This document shows positions 16,928-25,268 of a DNA stretch of 64,000 bases, piece after piece (position 1 is the first letter of the stretch; each line of letters opens with the position of its first letter). The notes beneath the pieces are model-generated. The model saw only the letters and a program-made list of their open reading frames with translations, did not search any database and had not been told where the DNA came from. Made by a program: the position numbers and the translations under genes. This DNA comes from Roseicyclus sediminis (lineage in GTDB: Bacteria > Pseudomonadota > Alphaproteobacteria > Rhodobacterales > Rhodobacteraceae), in contig NZ_JAOPHT010000001.1 of assembly GCF_025515305.1 (NCBI RefSeq), forward strand, positions 439,651-503,650, in the 5' to 3' direction.

Positions 16928-18054
16928 TTGAACCGCCCCTCCGAAACCATCGCGCGGTAGATCCCGCGCAACTCGCCCCGATCGGTGTAGGTTCCGCGCA
17001 GGTAGCGTTCCCCGCTGGTCGCGGAATAGGCCTCGCGGCCATGCACGATCCGGTGGTTGTCGAAGGTGATGCACTCGCCCGCCTTGAGGCTGAAGCGCAT
17101 CACGTATTTCGCGTCCTGCAGCATCCGGCCGAACCGGACGAAGGCGGGATAGTAGCTGTCCATGAGCCGCTGAGGCAGGTCGAAGACGTCGGCCATGTGC
17201 TGGCTGATGGTGACGCCCGACACCTCGCCGTGCCGGTCGAGCTCGATCACACGCTGGCGGGCGCGCATGTCGATGCCGTCATGTTCCTTGTAGAACGGCA
17301 CCTCGATCTCGGTCAGCAGGCGGAACGCCTCGGGGTCCTGTACCCTGAGGTCGTTGGCCACGGCCGTCCCGTCGAGAAACAGGTTGAGACCGCCCTGCAC
17401 GCTGTTTCGGCGGCAATGCAGGAACTGGATGCCGGGGGCGAGTTCTTCGGCCGGCACGTCGGTGTGCAACTCCAGCGCCTTCGACGTGTAGGCGAGATTG
17501 GTCGGCTTCACATGCGTGCGCACGTCGAAATACGCGCCGAAGAAACTGGGCCGGATCGTGCCGATCAGTTCGGCGGTCCGCGTCAGCGCCTCGTCGGTGT
17601 CGGGCATGTCCGTGACGATCGCCACACCTTCCACCAGAAGCGCCTCCATCCAGCGACGCCGTTCCTCGGCGCTTTCCAGCAGGAGCGGGTGGGAGACACG
17701 CGTGAGATCGGCGTAATGGTCGGCGAACCATGGCCGGCGCGGCAGGTCCGCGGGGTCCGGCCGCGGATCGCCGTTCGCATAGGCGGCCAGCATGGAGAGC
17801 GGGTAGCGCGAAACGTGGTTCTCACCCGCCCAGTGAACGACCAGTGCGCCGTCCTCGATCCGGGCATCGGCCGGCTGCGGCACCTCGGAACAATGGAAGA
17901 TGTCGAAGACACGTTCCCGCGTCTCCGCATCGAAGGATGTCGGGCAATTGTCGCGCAGCCACCAGGTGTTGAAATAAGCGGGGCCGCCATCGGGAAGCGT
18001 CACCGTCAACCCGTTCGCCTCCAGCACCACCGCGTCGATCTGTGCGCCGTCCAT
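16924..18054 (-). CDS. Fe(II)/2-oxoglutarate dioxygenase, gamma-butyrobetaine hydroxylase-like
   Basis: A 376-residue protein with the two-domain layout of gamma-butyrobetaine/trimethyllysine hydroxylases. The N-terminal domain contains WWLRDNCPTS. The C-terminal TauD-like domain has Fe ligands His197 and Asp199 (LELHTDVPAEE), distal His338 (IVHGREAYS) and a 2OG-binding Arg353 (YLRGTY). It should hydroxylate a small amine or acid. The N-terminal zinc site seems degenerate. Cys37 and a His at 80 remain, but the two further cysteines of human BBOX1 are replaced. ATG at 18054 has AAAGGG upstream. The 26-residue extension to 18132 is unlikely. It is first in the four-gene operon and divergent from a LysR gene. 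Confidence 0.9.
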   Translation of the reverse strand: MDGAQIDAVVLEANGLTVTLPDGGPAYFNTWWLRDNCPTSFDAETRERVFDIFHCSEVPQPADARIEDGALVVHWAGENHVSRYPLSMLAAYANGDPRPDPADLPRRPWFADHYADLTRVSHPLLLESAEERRRWMEALLVEGVAIVTDMPDTDEALTRTAELIGTIRPSFFGAYFDVRTHVKPTNLAYTSKALELHTDVPAEELAPGIQFLHCRRNSVQGGLNLFLDGTAVANDLRVQDPEAFRLLTEIEVPFYKEHDGIDMRARQRVIELDRHGEVSGVTISQHMADVFDLPQRLMDSYYPAFVRFGRMLQDAKYVMRFSLKAGECITFDNHRIVHGREAYSATSGERYLRGTYTDRGELRGIYRAMVSEGRFK

Positions 18055-18161
18055 GTCTCGCCCTTTCACAGCAAGGCCCCGTTCGAAACCGACGCTAGGC
18101 CCGGGCCGGGATGCGCGATACGGCGATTGCACTGAAGAAAATATAAGCCCAGAGTTATGCT

Positions 18162-19112
18162 ATGATACGCGCCCTTCCCCCTCTTCGCCTTCTTGCCGCC
18201 TTCTCGGCGGTGGTCCGCACCGGCTCCGTCCAGGCGGCGGCGGCGGAACTGAACGTGACCCAGCCCGCGATCAGCCAGGCGGTACGCCAGCTCGAGGATC
18301 ACGTGGGCGTGCCCTTGCTCGATCGCGGCAGTCGGCCCGCGCGGCCGACCGAGGCGGGCCAGACGCTGGCCATGGCCATCGCGGACGGGCTCGGACGGAT
18401 CACCGACACGCTCGACGCGCTCAGGCTGGCGGACTCGCAGCGCGGCCGCACCGTCACCGTCGCGTGTTCCGTGGGCGTGGCGACCTACTGGCTGATGCCG
18501 CGCCTTTCGGCCTTCTACCGGGTCTATCCTGAGCTTCTCGTCAACGTGATGACGACGCAGTCGGGTGTGCCGGCCCTCATCGACGGTGTCGACCTGTCGA
18601 TCAGGTACGGGCATGGCCGCTGGAGCGACGGGGTCGTTCATCATCTCTTCGACGAGGAAGTGGAGCCTGTCTGCACCCCGTCGCTCCGCGCCCGGTTCGA
18701 GGGTCCCGTGCCGCCCGCGTCGGTTTCTCTGCTCCACGTCAGGTCGGCGGAGCCGTCCTGGGTGACCTGGCCGGAATACCTGCGCGCGACCGGTCAGCCG
18801 GCGGTGCGGACAGGGGGCCAGACCTTCACGAACTACGTCCAGACAACGCAGGCCGCGCTCGAAGGCCACGGCATGATGCTGGGCTGGCGGTCGATCACCG
18901 GGGCGCTGGTCGCCTCCGGCACGCTCGTCTCCGCGGGTCTGCCGGTTCTCGCTCCGCGGGACGCGTTCCACCTCGTGGTTCGGAGCAAGCGCGGCGGCGA
19001 GGCCTCGGAGACCTTCGCCCGGTGGCTGCTGTCGCATGCAGGCACGGAGTACGGGCCAGCCGCGAAATCCTCGACAGGCGGCGGGGCATACGAGACACGC
19101 GCAGCCCACTGA
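18162..19112 (+). CDS. LysR-family transcriptional regulator (GcvA-like group)
   Basis: A 316-residue LysR protein. The DNA-binding domain is at about residues 4-62 (LLAAFSAVVRTGSVQAAAAEL, TQPAISQAVRQLEDHVG), followed by the effector domain (VTVACSVGVATYWLMPRLSAF) of the GcvA-like group. It is divergent from the dioxygenase operon across a 107 bp gap containing an AT-rich patch (GAAGAAAATATAAG), so it is the likely regulator of that operon. The last 30 residues are Gly/Ala/Ser-rich and poorly conserved in character. The gene ends 38 nt before tRNA-Arg, which is on the opposite strand. Confidence 0.92.
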   Translation: MIRALPPLRLLAAFSAVVRTGSVQAAAAELNVTQPAISQAVRQLEDHVGVPLLDRGSRPARPTEAGQTLAMAIADGLGRITDTLDALRLADSQRGRTVTVACSVGVATYWLMPRLSAFYRVYPELLVNVMTTQSGVPALIDGVDLSIRYGHGRWSDGVVHHLFDEEVEPVCTPSLRARFEGPVPPASVSLLHVRSAEPSWVTWPEYLRATGQPAVRTGGQTFTNYVQTTQAALEGHGMMLGWRSITGALVASGTLVSAGLPVLAPRDAFHLVVRSKRGGEASETFARWLLSHAGTEYGPAAKSSTGGGAYETRAAH

Positions 19113-19150
19113 CGGCGCGACGCGATCATACGAAATCGGGAGATGGGTTT

Positions 19151-19227
19151 TGGTGACCCCGGCAGGACTCGAACCTGCAACCTATCCCTTAGGAGGGGAT
19201 TGCTCTATCCAGTTGAGCCACGGGGCC
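19151..19227 (-). tRNA. tRNA-Arg (anticodon CCU)
   Basis: A 77 nt gene on the minus strand, read as GGCCCCG...CGGGGTC-A-CCA with encoded CCA. The D arm is GGCTC...GAGC. The anticodon stem ATCCC/GGGAT encloses loop CTCCTAA, which gives anticodon CCT for the rare AGG codon. The T arm is CAGG-TTCGAGT-CCTG. This tRNA is a known integration target in other bacteria, but no recombinase adjoins it here. Confidence 0.96.
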
Positions 19228-19343
19228 TTCGCCTTCTTCTGGGGCATTTGGGCCCGCGACGCAACATGTGCGGGGCCGCGGGTTGCGCGTCGTGACCCCT
19301 GCGGCGTATCAAGGTTTGCAAGCCCAAGCCCCGGACCGAGAAT

Positions 19344-20366
19344 TTGCGCGGACGCAACCCCTTCGACGGCAAGCCCCAGATGACGCTCCGCGACGTGGCC
19401 GAGGCCGCGGGCGTGTCGGAAATGACCGTAAGCCGTGTCCTTCGGCAGCGCGGCGACGTGTCGGAAAAGACCCGCGCGCGCGTCTTCGAGGCGGCGCGGA
19501 AACTCGGCTATGTTCCCAACAAGATCGCCGGCGCGCTGGCTTCGAACCGGGTGAACCTCGTGGGCGTGGTGATCCCGTCGCTGTCGAACATGGTGTTTCC
19601 GGACGTCCTCGGCGGGATCGGCTCGGTCCTCGACGGAACGCCGCTTCAGCCCGTGGTCGGCACGTCGAGATATGACGCCGAGCGCGAGGAACACGTGATC
19701 TACGAGATGCTGTCCTGGCGTCCCTCGGGCCTGATCGTCGCGGGCCTGGAGCACAACGCGCCCGCCCGCGCGATGATGGCCAATGCCGGCATTCCCGTGG
19801 TCGAGGTCATGGACGTGGATGGCGACCCGGTCGCCGCCGCCGTCGGCATAAGCCACGTGGGCGCGGGCTACGACATGGCGCGCGAGGTCGTGCGCCGCGG
19901 CTATCGGCGGATCGCCTATCTCGGCTCCTCCTCCATCGCCGACCACCGGGCGCAAAAGCGACTGCGCGGGTTCCGGCAGGGCCTTACCGAGGCGGGGCTC
20001 ACCTTTGCCGACGAACGCTTCTATGCCGGCGGATCGGGGTTCGGCATCGGCCGGTCGATGACCGACGAGGTCATGACCCGCAGCCCGGATATCGATTTTC
20101 TCTACTATAACAGCGACCTGAATGCGGCCGGCGGGCTTCTGTGGTGCCTCGAAAAGGGTCTGGATATCCCCGGGCAGATCGGCCTCGCGGGCTTCAACTC
20201 GTTCGAGGTGCTGGACGGCCTGCCGATGCGCATCGCCACAATGGACAGCCGCCGTCACGAGATCGGCCGCCGCGCCGCAGAACTGGTCGCCGCGAACGCC
20301 CTGACGGACGAGGTCGTCCGGCTGATCCCGAAGTTCCTGCCCGGCGACACGATGCGCCCGGGCTGA
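19344..20366 (+). CDS. LacI-family transcriptional regulator
   Basis: A 340-residue LacI/GalR repressor. The helix-turn-helix MTLRDVAEAAGVSEMTVSRV and the hinge helix KIAGALASNR are clear, followed by a periplasmic-binding-like effector domain (VNLVGVVIPSLSNMVF onward, NSDLNAAGGL, GLAGFNSFEV). The frame begins TTG at 19344, adding 12 residues. ATG at 19380 is the more usual LacI start but lacks a good ribosome site. Homologous regulators often carry a short N-terminal extension, so the longer form is listed. MmgE/PrpD starts 70 bp downstream and is a likely target or partner. The effector is probably a sugar acid or similar small molecule, which is an inference. Confidence 0.9.
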   Translation: MRGRNPFDGKPQMTLRDVAEAAGVSEMTVSRVLRQRGDVSEKTRARVFEAARKLGYVPNKIAGALASNRVNLVGVVIPSLSNMVFPDVLGGIGSVLDGTPLQPVVGTSRYDAEREEHVIYEMLSWRPSGLIVAGLEHNAPARAMMANAGIPVVEVMDVDGDPVAAAVGISHVGAGYDMAREVVRRGYRRIAYLGSSSIADHRAQKRLRGFRQGLTEAGLTFADERFYAGGSGFGIGRSMTDEVMTRSPDIDFLYYNSDLNAAGGLLWCLEKGLDIPGQIGLAGFNSFEVLDGLPMRIATMDSRRHEIGRRAAELVAANALTDEVVRLIPKFLPGDTMRPG

Positions 20367-20436
20367 GGGCGCGTCGCAAACGGACAAGTCACCGCCGTCC
20401 CGGCCTGCCAGCCTGCCTGCAACGGGGAGGCGCGGC

Positions 20437-21765
20437 ATGAACATCCAGTTCACCGAATTCGTGCTCGACACGACAGCAGACGATCTTCCGGACGAGGTTC
20501 TGGACCGGGCGCGGCTCTGGCTTCTGGACCTCTGCGGTGTCGCGGCGGCGGGGTCGGAGACGGCGCTATCGGGGATCATCCGCGACCATGCCGCCGCCCA
20601 GTTCGGAGCGGGAAACAGGGCCGCGCGGATGATCGTCGATGGGCGCCGTGTCAGTCCCGCAGGCGCGGCCCTTGCCGGTGGAATGACCATCGACGCGATG
20701 GACGCCCACGACGGCCACCGCCTGACCAAAGGACACGTAGGCTGCGGCGTGCTGCCCGCGCTCCTTGCCCTGGCGGAGGCGGAAGGGCTGGAGGACGGAG
20801 GTGAGGTCCTGGCCGCACTCGTCATCGGCTACGAGATCGGCACGCGGGCGGGCATCGCGCTGCACCGGACGGCCTGCGATTACCACACCTCGGGCGCCTG
20901 GGTGGCGGTGGCCTGCGCCGCGCTCGGCGCGCGGATCATCGGCCTCGGCCCCGACCGGCTGATGGAGGCGGTGGGCATCGCCGAGTATCACGGTCCGCGC
21001 AGCCAGATGATGCGCTGCATCGACCACCCGACGATGCTCAAGGACGGCTCGGGCTGGGGCGCGATGGCCGGGGTCTCGGCCGCCTACCTCGCCGCCGCCG
21101 GGTTCACCGGTGCGCCCGCCGTGACCGTGACGGGCGCCGACGTCGCCGACCTCTGGTCCGACCTCGGATCGCGCTGGCTCGTGCTGGAGCAGTATTTCAA
21201 GCCCTATCCGGTCTGCCGCTGGGCCCAGCCCGCCATGCGAGGCGTGCTCGATCTGCGGGCCGAGCATGGGCTCGTGTCGACGGATGTCGAGCGGATCGAG
21301 GTGGCGACCTTCCACGAATCCCGCCGCCTGGCCACGACGCGGCCGCGCACCACCGAGGAGGCCCAGTATTCCACCGCCTATCCCGCCGCCGTGGCGATGG
21401 TGAAGGGCGGCTGCGACCCCGCGGACGTTTCGGAAGACAGTTTCGCCGACCCCGAGATCAGGCGGCTGGCCGAGGGAATGGTCATCACCGAAGACCCGGC
21501 CTTCAACACGGCCTTCCCCGCCCGCCGTCTCGCTCGGGTCACGCTGCACCTTGCCGATGGCCGCGCCGTCACCTCGGCCGACACGGAGGCCCGGGGCGAC
21601 CCCGAAACGCCCGCGGCCCGTTCCGAGATCGTTGCAAAGTACCGGCGCTACGCCCAGCCGGTGCTGGGCACCGAGCGTGCATCGGCACTGGAGGCCGCGG
21701 TGGCGGGACTGGGCGATGGTGCGGGTCTGGAGCCTCTTCTCGACGCTCTCGCGCCGGGCGCCTGA
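20437..21765 (+). CDS. MmgE/PrpD family protein
   Basis: A 442-residue member of the MmgE/PrpD family (2-methylcitrate dehydratase fold). Typical segments are the N-terminal RARLWLLDLCGVAAAGSET, AGGMTIDAMDAHDGHR, KDGSGWGAMAGVSAAYLAAAG and the substrate-loop QYFKPYPVCRWAQPAM. Family members dehydrate 2-methylcitrate or cis-aconitate-like tricarboxylates or act on uncharacterised substrates. No prpB or prpC is nearby, so methylcitrate metabolism is not supported. ATG at 20437 follows GGGGAGG. It follows the LacI gene after 70 bp and is convergent with sdaA. It is probably a catabolic gene under LacI control. Confidence 0.88.
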   Translation: MNIQFTEFVLDTTADDLPDEVLDRARLWLLDLCGVAAAGSETALSGIIRDHAAAQFGAGNRAARMIVDGRRVSPAGAALAGGMTIDAMDAHDGHRLTKGHVGCGVLPALLALAEAEGLEDGGEVLAALVIGYEIGTRAGIALHRTACDYHTSGAWVAVACAALGARIIGLGPDRLMEAVGIAEYHGPRSQMMRCIDHPTMLKDGSGWGAMAGVSAAYLAAAGFTGAPAVTVTGADVADLWSDLGSRWLVLEQYFKPYPVCRWAQPAMRGVLDLRAEHGLVSTDVERIEVATFHESRRLATTRPRTTEEAQYSTAYPAAVAMVKGGCDPADVSEDSFADPEIRRLAEGMVITEDPAFNTAFPARRLARVTLHLADGRAVTSADTEARGDPETPAARSEIVAKYRRYAQPVLGTERASALEAAVAGLGDGAGLEPLLDALAPGA

Positions 21766-21893
21766 CCGCCTTTCGGGACCGTTGATCCCGGACCGCCTGC
21801 GATTTCGGTCCATGCAGGCAACCGGCGACTGCACTTCGGGTCCATTGTCCCGGCTGCCCGGGACGCTGCCCCAGGGGAGCAGTCCGGCGCCCT

Positions 21894-23309
21894 TCAGCAC
21901 TCCGGCAGGTTCACCGCGAGCCCGCCCTGGCTCGTTTCCTTGTACTTCGTCGACATGTCGAGGCCGGTCTGCCGCATCGCCTCGATACAATTGTCGAGCG
22001 GCATGAAATGCGTGCCGTCCCCCCGCAGCGCCAACGACGCCGCCGAGACCGCCTTGATCGCGCCCAATCCATTGCGCTCGATGCAAGGCACCTGCACCAG
22101 TCCGCCGGCCGGGTCGCAGGTCATGCCGAGGTGATGCTCCAGCGCGATCTCGGCGGCGTTCTCGACCTGTTCGTTCGTGCCACCGAGCGCGGCGCAGAGG
22201 CCCGCCGCCGCCATCGCGCTCGCGCTGCCGACTTCGCCCTGGCACCCGACCTCGGCCCCCGAGATCGAGGCATTGTGCTTGATCAACCCGCCGATCGCGG
22301 AGGCCGTCAGCAGAAACACGCGCCGCCCCTCCTCCGTCGCGCCGATGCAATGGTCGCGGTAGTAGCGCAGGACGGATGGCACGACGCCCGCAGCTCCGTT
22401 CGTCGGCGAGGTCACGACACGCCCGCCCGCGGCGTTCTCCTCGTTCACGGCCATCGCGTAGACCGACAGCCAGTCGTTGACCGTGTGGGGCTGCGCGATG
22501 TTGCGCCCGGCCTCGGCCTTCAGTTGCTCGTGGATATGCTTCGCGCGCCGCTTCACGCGCAGACCGCCGGGCAACTCGCCCTCCATGCGCAGGCCCCGCT
22601 CGATGCAGGCGTCCATCGCCTGCCACACGGCGTCAAGGCCGGCCCGGACCTCGGCCACGGGCTTCACCGCCGTCTCGTTGGCCCATTTCATCTCGGCGAT
22701 GGACCTGCCGGACACCTTGCCCATCGTCAGCATCTCGGCCGCGTTTCCGAACGGATAGGGATAGCCCGCGGCCTCCTTCTCCCCGTGGAGGGCCTCGGGA
22801 CCGCCATGGGCCTCGCGCGCAAGCTCCCGCGCGGTCATCACGAAGCCGCCGCCGATGGAATAGTACGTCTCCTCCATGTAGAGGTGCCGGGCCGTGTCGA
22901 AGGCGCGCAGGATCATCCCGTTCGCATGACCCGGCAGCGGCGGACCGTAGTCGAAGACGAGGTCGGTCGCGGGGTCGAATCGAAGCTCGGGCAGACCGGG
23001 CGGCGCCACGCTGCCCTTGCCGCGCACTTCCGCCTCCAGGGCCTCGGCCCGGTCGGGATCGAGCGTCGCGGGCTCGAACCCGGAAAGCCCGAGAATCACG
23101 GCGCGGTCGGTCGCGTGCCCCTTGCCGGTGAAGGCGAGCGAGCCATGGAGCGAGCAGCCGAGCGCGGCGAGTTCACCCGCTCCGGGTTCCTTCTCGCGCC
23201 CGCCGCGAAGGTCCGCGAGAAACCGCGCGGCCGCCGTCATCGGGCCCATCGTGTGGGACGAGGACGGGCCGACGCCGATCTTGAAGATGTCGAAGACGCT
23301 GAGGAACAT
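21894..23309 (-). CDS. sdaA: L-serine ammonia-lyase (L-serine dehydratase), single-chain iron-sulfur type
   Basis: A 471-residue enzyme that deaminates L-serine to pyruvate and ammonia. The beta domain ([36 protein letters not shown]) and the alpha domain ([49 protein letters not shown]) are fused. The cysteines that hold the [4Fe-4S] cluster are present in GCQGEVG and TCDPAGG...PC. ATG at 23309 matches the conserved family start [12 protein letters not shown]. The extra 12 codons up to GTG at 23345 are probably not translated. It is convergent with the MmgE/PrpD gene. No linked regulator was seen. Confidence 0.96.
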   Translation of the reverse strand: MFLSVFDIFKIGVGPSSSHTMGPMTAAARFLADLRGGREKEPGAGELAALGCSLHGSLAFTGKGHATDRAVILGLSGFEPATLDPDRAEALEAEVRGKGSVAPPGLPELRFDPATDLVFDYGPPLPGHANGMILRAFDTARHLYMEETYYSIGGGFVMTARELAREAHGGPEALHGEKEAAGYPYPFGNAAEMLTMGKVSGRSIAEMKWANETAVKPVAEVRAGLDAVWQAMDACIERGLRMEGELPGGLRVKRRAKHIHEQLKAEAGRNIAQPHTVNDWLSVYAMAVNEENAAGGRVVTSPTNGAAGVVPSVLRYYRDHCIGATEEGRRVFLLTASAIGGLIKHNASISGAEVGCQGEVGSASAMAAAGLCAALGGTNEQVENAAEIALEHHLGMTCDPAGGLVQVPCIERNGLGAIKAVSAASLALRGDGTHFMPLDNCIEAMRQTGLDMSTKYKETSQGGLAVNLPEC

Positions 23310-23412
23310 GCGGCGCTGATAGCGGATTGCGCCGGGGCGACTCACCCGGATTGCGACAGGCCCCGCTCGGATCGCGACACGGGGACCCGGGGCTGCGCCG
23401 CGCGGGCGCGTG

Positions 23413-23589
23413 TCATTCGCCGCCGTCTTTATGCAAGCCGTCAGGTCGCGGACTCGACGTCCGGTCCCGGAGCTTGTCGCACTGGATGAGTGCCAGCCGG
23501 GCCCTCTCGGTCAATCCGTAGCGCTCCACGTATTCGACAAGCGCCTCCTCCAGTTTCTCCCGGCAGGCTCGTTCGGATTCGAAACTCAA
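23413..23589 (-). CDS. Possible small helical protein
   Basis: A short frame of about 58 residues, rich in Glu/Arg/Leu with heptad-like spacing (SERACREKLEEALVEYVERY, LTERARLALIQCDKL), which suggests a small helical protein. Starts are weak. TTG at 23589 has GGGGGCGG upstream, TTG at 23601 is an alternative, and there is no in-frame ATG. It lies upstream of sdaA on the same strand. I do not recognise a family. The amphipathic pattern makes it more than noise, but it is unproven. Confidence 0.35.
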   Translation of the reverse strand: MSFESERACREKLEEALVEYVERYGLTERARLALIQCDKLRDRTSSPRPDGLHKDGGE

Positions 23590-23601
23590 TTCCGCCCCCA
23601 A

Positions 23602-23794
23602 GTCATTTTCTATCGTCGCGTTAGGAATTCTTAATGGGTGGTTGACTCAGGATATTATTGTCGGAAAACCTGAACGATATGCCCGTCCTATCAATTCATA
23701 TCCCGCAGCTGCGGAGGACTGCCGGTCCATTGGCAACCGCGTCGCGGTGGAATGAAGCGCGCAGACTCCGCCCTTCAAAACGGATTGGCCTCCG
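23602..23794. other. Non-coding stretch between the small ORF and the porin terminator
   Basis: Together with 23310-23412, this makes up a 540 bp region without a firm gene. It is locally AT-rich (TTAGGAATTCTTAATGGG, GGATATTATTGTCGG) and may carry the promoter of the small ORF. No tRNA, repeat or attachment sequence was found. Confidence 0.4.
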
Positions 23795-23827
23795 GGAAAA
23801 GAAAGGAGCGGGCACAAGGCCCGCTCC
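23795..23827 (-). terminator. Rho-independent terminator of the porin gene
   Basis: On the minus strand, GGAGCGGG and CCCGCTCC form a perfect 8 bp stem with a 7 nt loop (23805-23827), followed by TTTCTTTTCC (complement of 23795-23804). It begins 25 bp after the porin stop. Confidence 0.85.
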
Positions 23828-23852
23828 AAACTCGTTACGCGATCCGATTGGA

Positions 23853-24959
23853 TCAGAAGGACATGGCGAGACCCAGCGAGTAGCTGCTGTAGTCAGCCGA
23901 ACCCGCTGCGGCGTTGAAGTCCGAATTGCCGTAGCCGAACTGAATGACCGCGCCACCACCAAGGTCGTAGTTCACGGCGAGACCGTAGCCCGACTGCTCG
24001 ATACCCACGCCGTTGGTTTCGAAGTGACCATAGTTCGCAGCGAAGGTCCAAGCGTCCCATTCATAAGCCGCACCAAGCCCGTATTGCTGGGCACTGGTGA
24101 ACGGCGTTGCCGCGCCCGAACCGGCCCAACCAGCACGGAGAACGTTCGTCGAGGAGATGTCCCAGTCCATGTAGCTGAAGCCGACGGTCAGGCCGTCCAT
24201 TGCGTAGTTGGCGGACAGACCCCAGATATTTGCGTCAGCAATGATATCGTTCGCAGAGTACCGCGCGTCCGTGTATGCGACACCGAAGGTCGCCGGAGCA
24301 TCGCCGTCGAAGTAGATCGTGCCGGTCTGGTAGCCCAGGCCGAGATCCACGGTGCCGGTCCCAAGATCGACAGTGTATGCGACACCGACGCCCCAGGTAT
24401 CTTCCTCACCATCGACAACGCCGACGCCGGCGATGTAGCGCGTTCCGTCGCCCTGGTTGGACTGCTCGACCGACGCCGCGAAGGTGAAGTCCCCGAAGGC
24501 GTAGTCGTAGCGGAGAACCTGGCCGTCCTGCGAGCCATCAAGGCCAGCGTTGCCATTGAAGCCAGCATGGGCCGTTTCATCATCAGCGATCGAGCCGCCT
24601 GCGTAGTTGACTTCATCCATGACGAAGTCGAGCGCGCCATCGGTATCGCCCATGGTGAGCGTGTGACCGCCACCAGAGATGAAGATGGTGAAGCCGTCAT
24701 TGTCGAACGAACCTTCGGTACCGGTGATGTTGCCGGCTTCATCCAGGTCGATGGATGCACCGAACGACAGTCCGTTGTCCGTCGTCCCGGTCATGGCGAA
24801 AGTAACGTCGATATCAGAGAAGAAGCTTGCAGCATCTGCTCCGGGGACGACTGCGGAGCCATCAGTCGTACGGGCATAACGGTCGCCACCTGCAATACCC
24901 ATTTCGGCAGTACCCGAAAGAGTTACATCGGCGGCGGCAACGCCAGCGGTCGCCACCAA
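23853..24959 (-). CDS. Major porin (Rhodobacter-type) lacking a standard start codon
   Basis: The mature sequence is a complete, roughly 350-residue general porin. It runs from AADVTLSGTAEMGIAG to the C-terminal YSLGLAMSF, whose terminal Phe is the BAM signal, with alternating beta-strand phrases throughout. It would form a diffusion trimer in the outer membrane. The signal peptide can be read in frame as IAVIFATTALVATAGVAAAD, very like the canonical MKK-LFATTALVATAGVAAA. However, its first codon is ATA at 24984-24986, and no ATG, GTG or TTG precedes it before an in-frame TAG at 25008-25010. The first standard codon is TTG at 24959, which would remove most of the signal. It may be a broken gene, a non-AUG start or a sequence error. 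A strong terminator follows. Confidence 0.8.
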   Translation of the reverse strand: MVATAGVAAADVTLSGTAEMGIAGGDRYARTTDGSAVVPGADAASFFSDIDVTFAMTGTTDNGLSFGASIDLDEAGNITGTEGSFDNDGFTIFISGGGHTLTMGDTDGALDFVMDEVNYAGGSIADDETAHAGFNGNAGLDGSQDGQVLRYDYAFGDFTFAASVEQSNQGDGTRYIAGVGVVDGEEDTWGVGVAYTVDLGTGTVDLGLGYQTGTIYFDGDAPATFGVAYTDARYSANDIIADANIWGLSANYAMDGLTVGFSYMDWDISSTNVLRAGWAGSGAATPFTSAQQYGLGAAYEWDAWTFAANYGHFETNGVGIEQSGYGLAVNYDLGGGAVIQFGYGNSDFNAAAGSADYSSYSLGLAMSF

Positions 24960-25268
24960 GGCAGTAGTAGCGAAGATTACTGCTATTCCGTTTTTGATTG
25001 TAAATAACTATCAGAGAAATTACTTAGGTCTATCAGCAGGTGCCGAATTAAGATGGCCGAAACCACATGGGCACCCAATGGTCCGCAACTCTCCAGGTGC
25101 GGACCGACTTGCCGAGGAAGGTCTTTCCCGAGGTAGCCGACCCATTTTCATGGTCGGCGCGTGCGCATTTCCCAGAAGCAACCGCTTCCGGCGAATCGGA
25201 GCCCTCCCGCGTTTTGCGGGGGTCTTCGGTGTTGTGCCGGCAATGGAGCAAACGGAGAGGAGAACAAA
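24960..25268. other. Junction region between porin and recombinase genes
   Basis: This 309 bp region holds no convincing gene. Its porin-proximal 90 bp are AT-rich (TTTTTGATTGTAAATAACTATC). It contains a GTCCGCA/TGCGGAC inverted repeat (25081-25104) and a CCCGC-GTTTT-GCGGG hairpin (about 25207-25221). The porin promoter and ribosome site should be here, but the expected ATG is missing. A copy of the tRNA-Lys 3' end, expected for a second attachment site, was sought and not seen. Confidence 0.5.

Noticed and set aside
18066..19109. A 347-residue frame opposite the LysR gene
   Set aside because: It is antisense to a clear LysR protein. Its composition is Arg/Gly/Ala/Pro low-complexity typical of GC-rich shadow frames.
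19182..20825. A 547-residue frame opposite the LacI gene
   Set aside because: It runs across tRNA-Arg and the LacI and MmgE genes. Its composition is biased and it has no domain pattern.
23658..25007. A 449-residue frame on the plus strand opposite the porin
   Set aside because: The porin reading is supported by a signal-peptide remnant, mature beta-barrel sequence, terminal Phe and terminator. The opposite frame has none of these.
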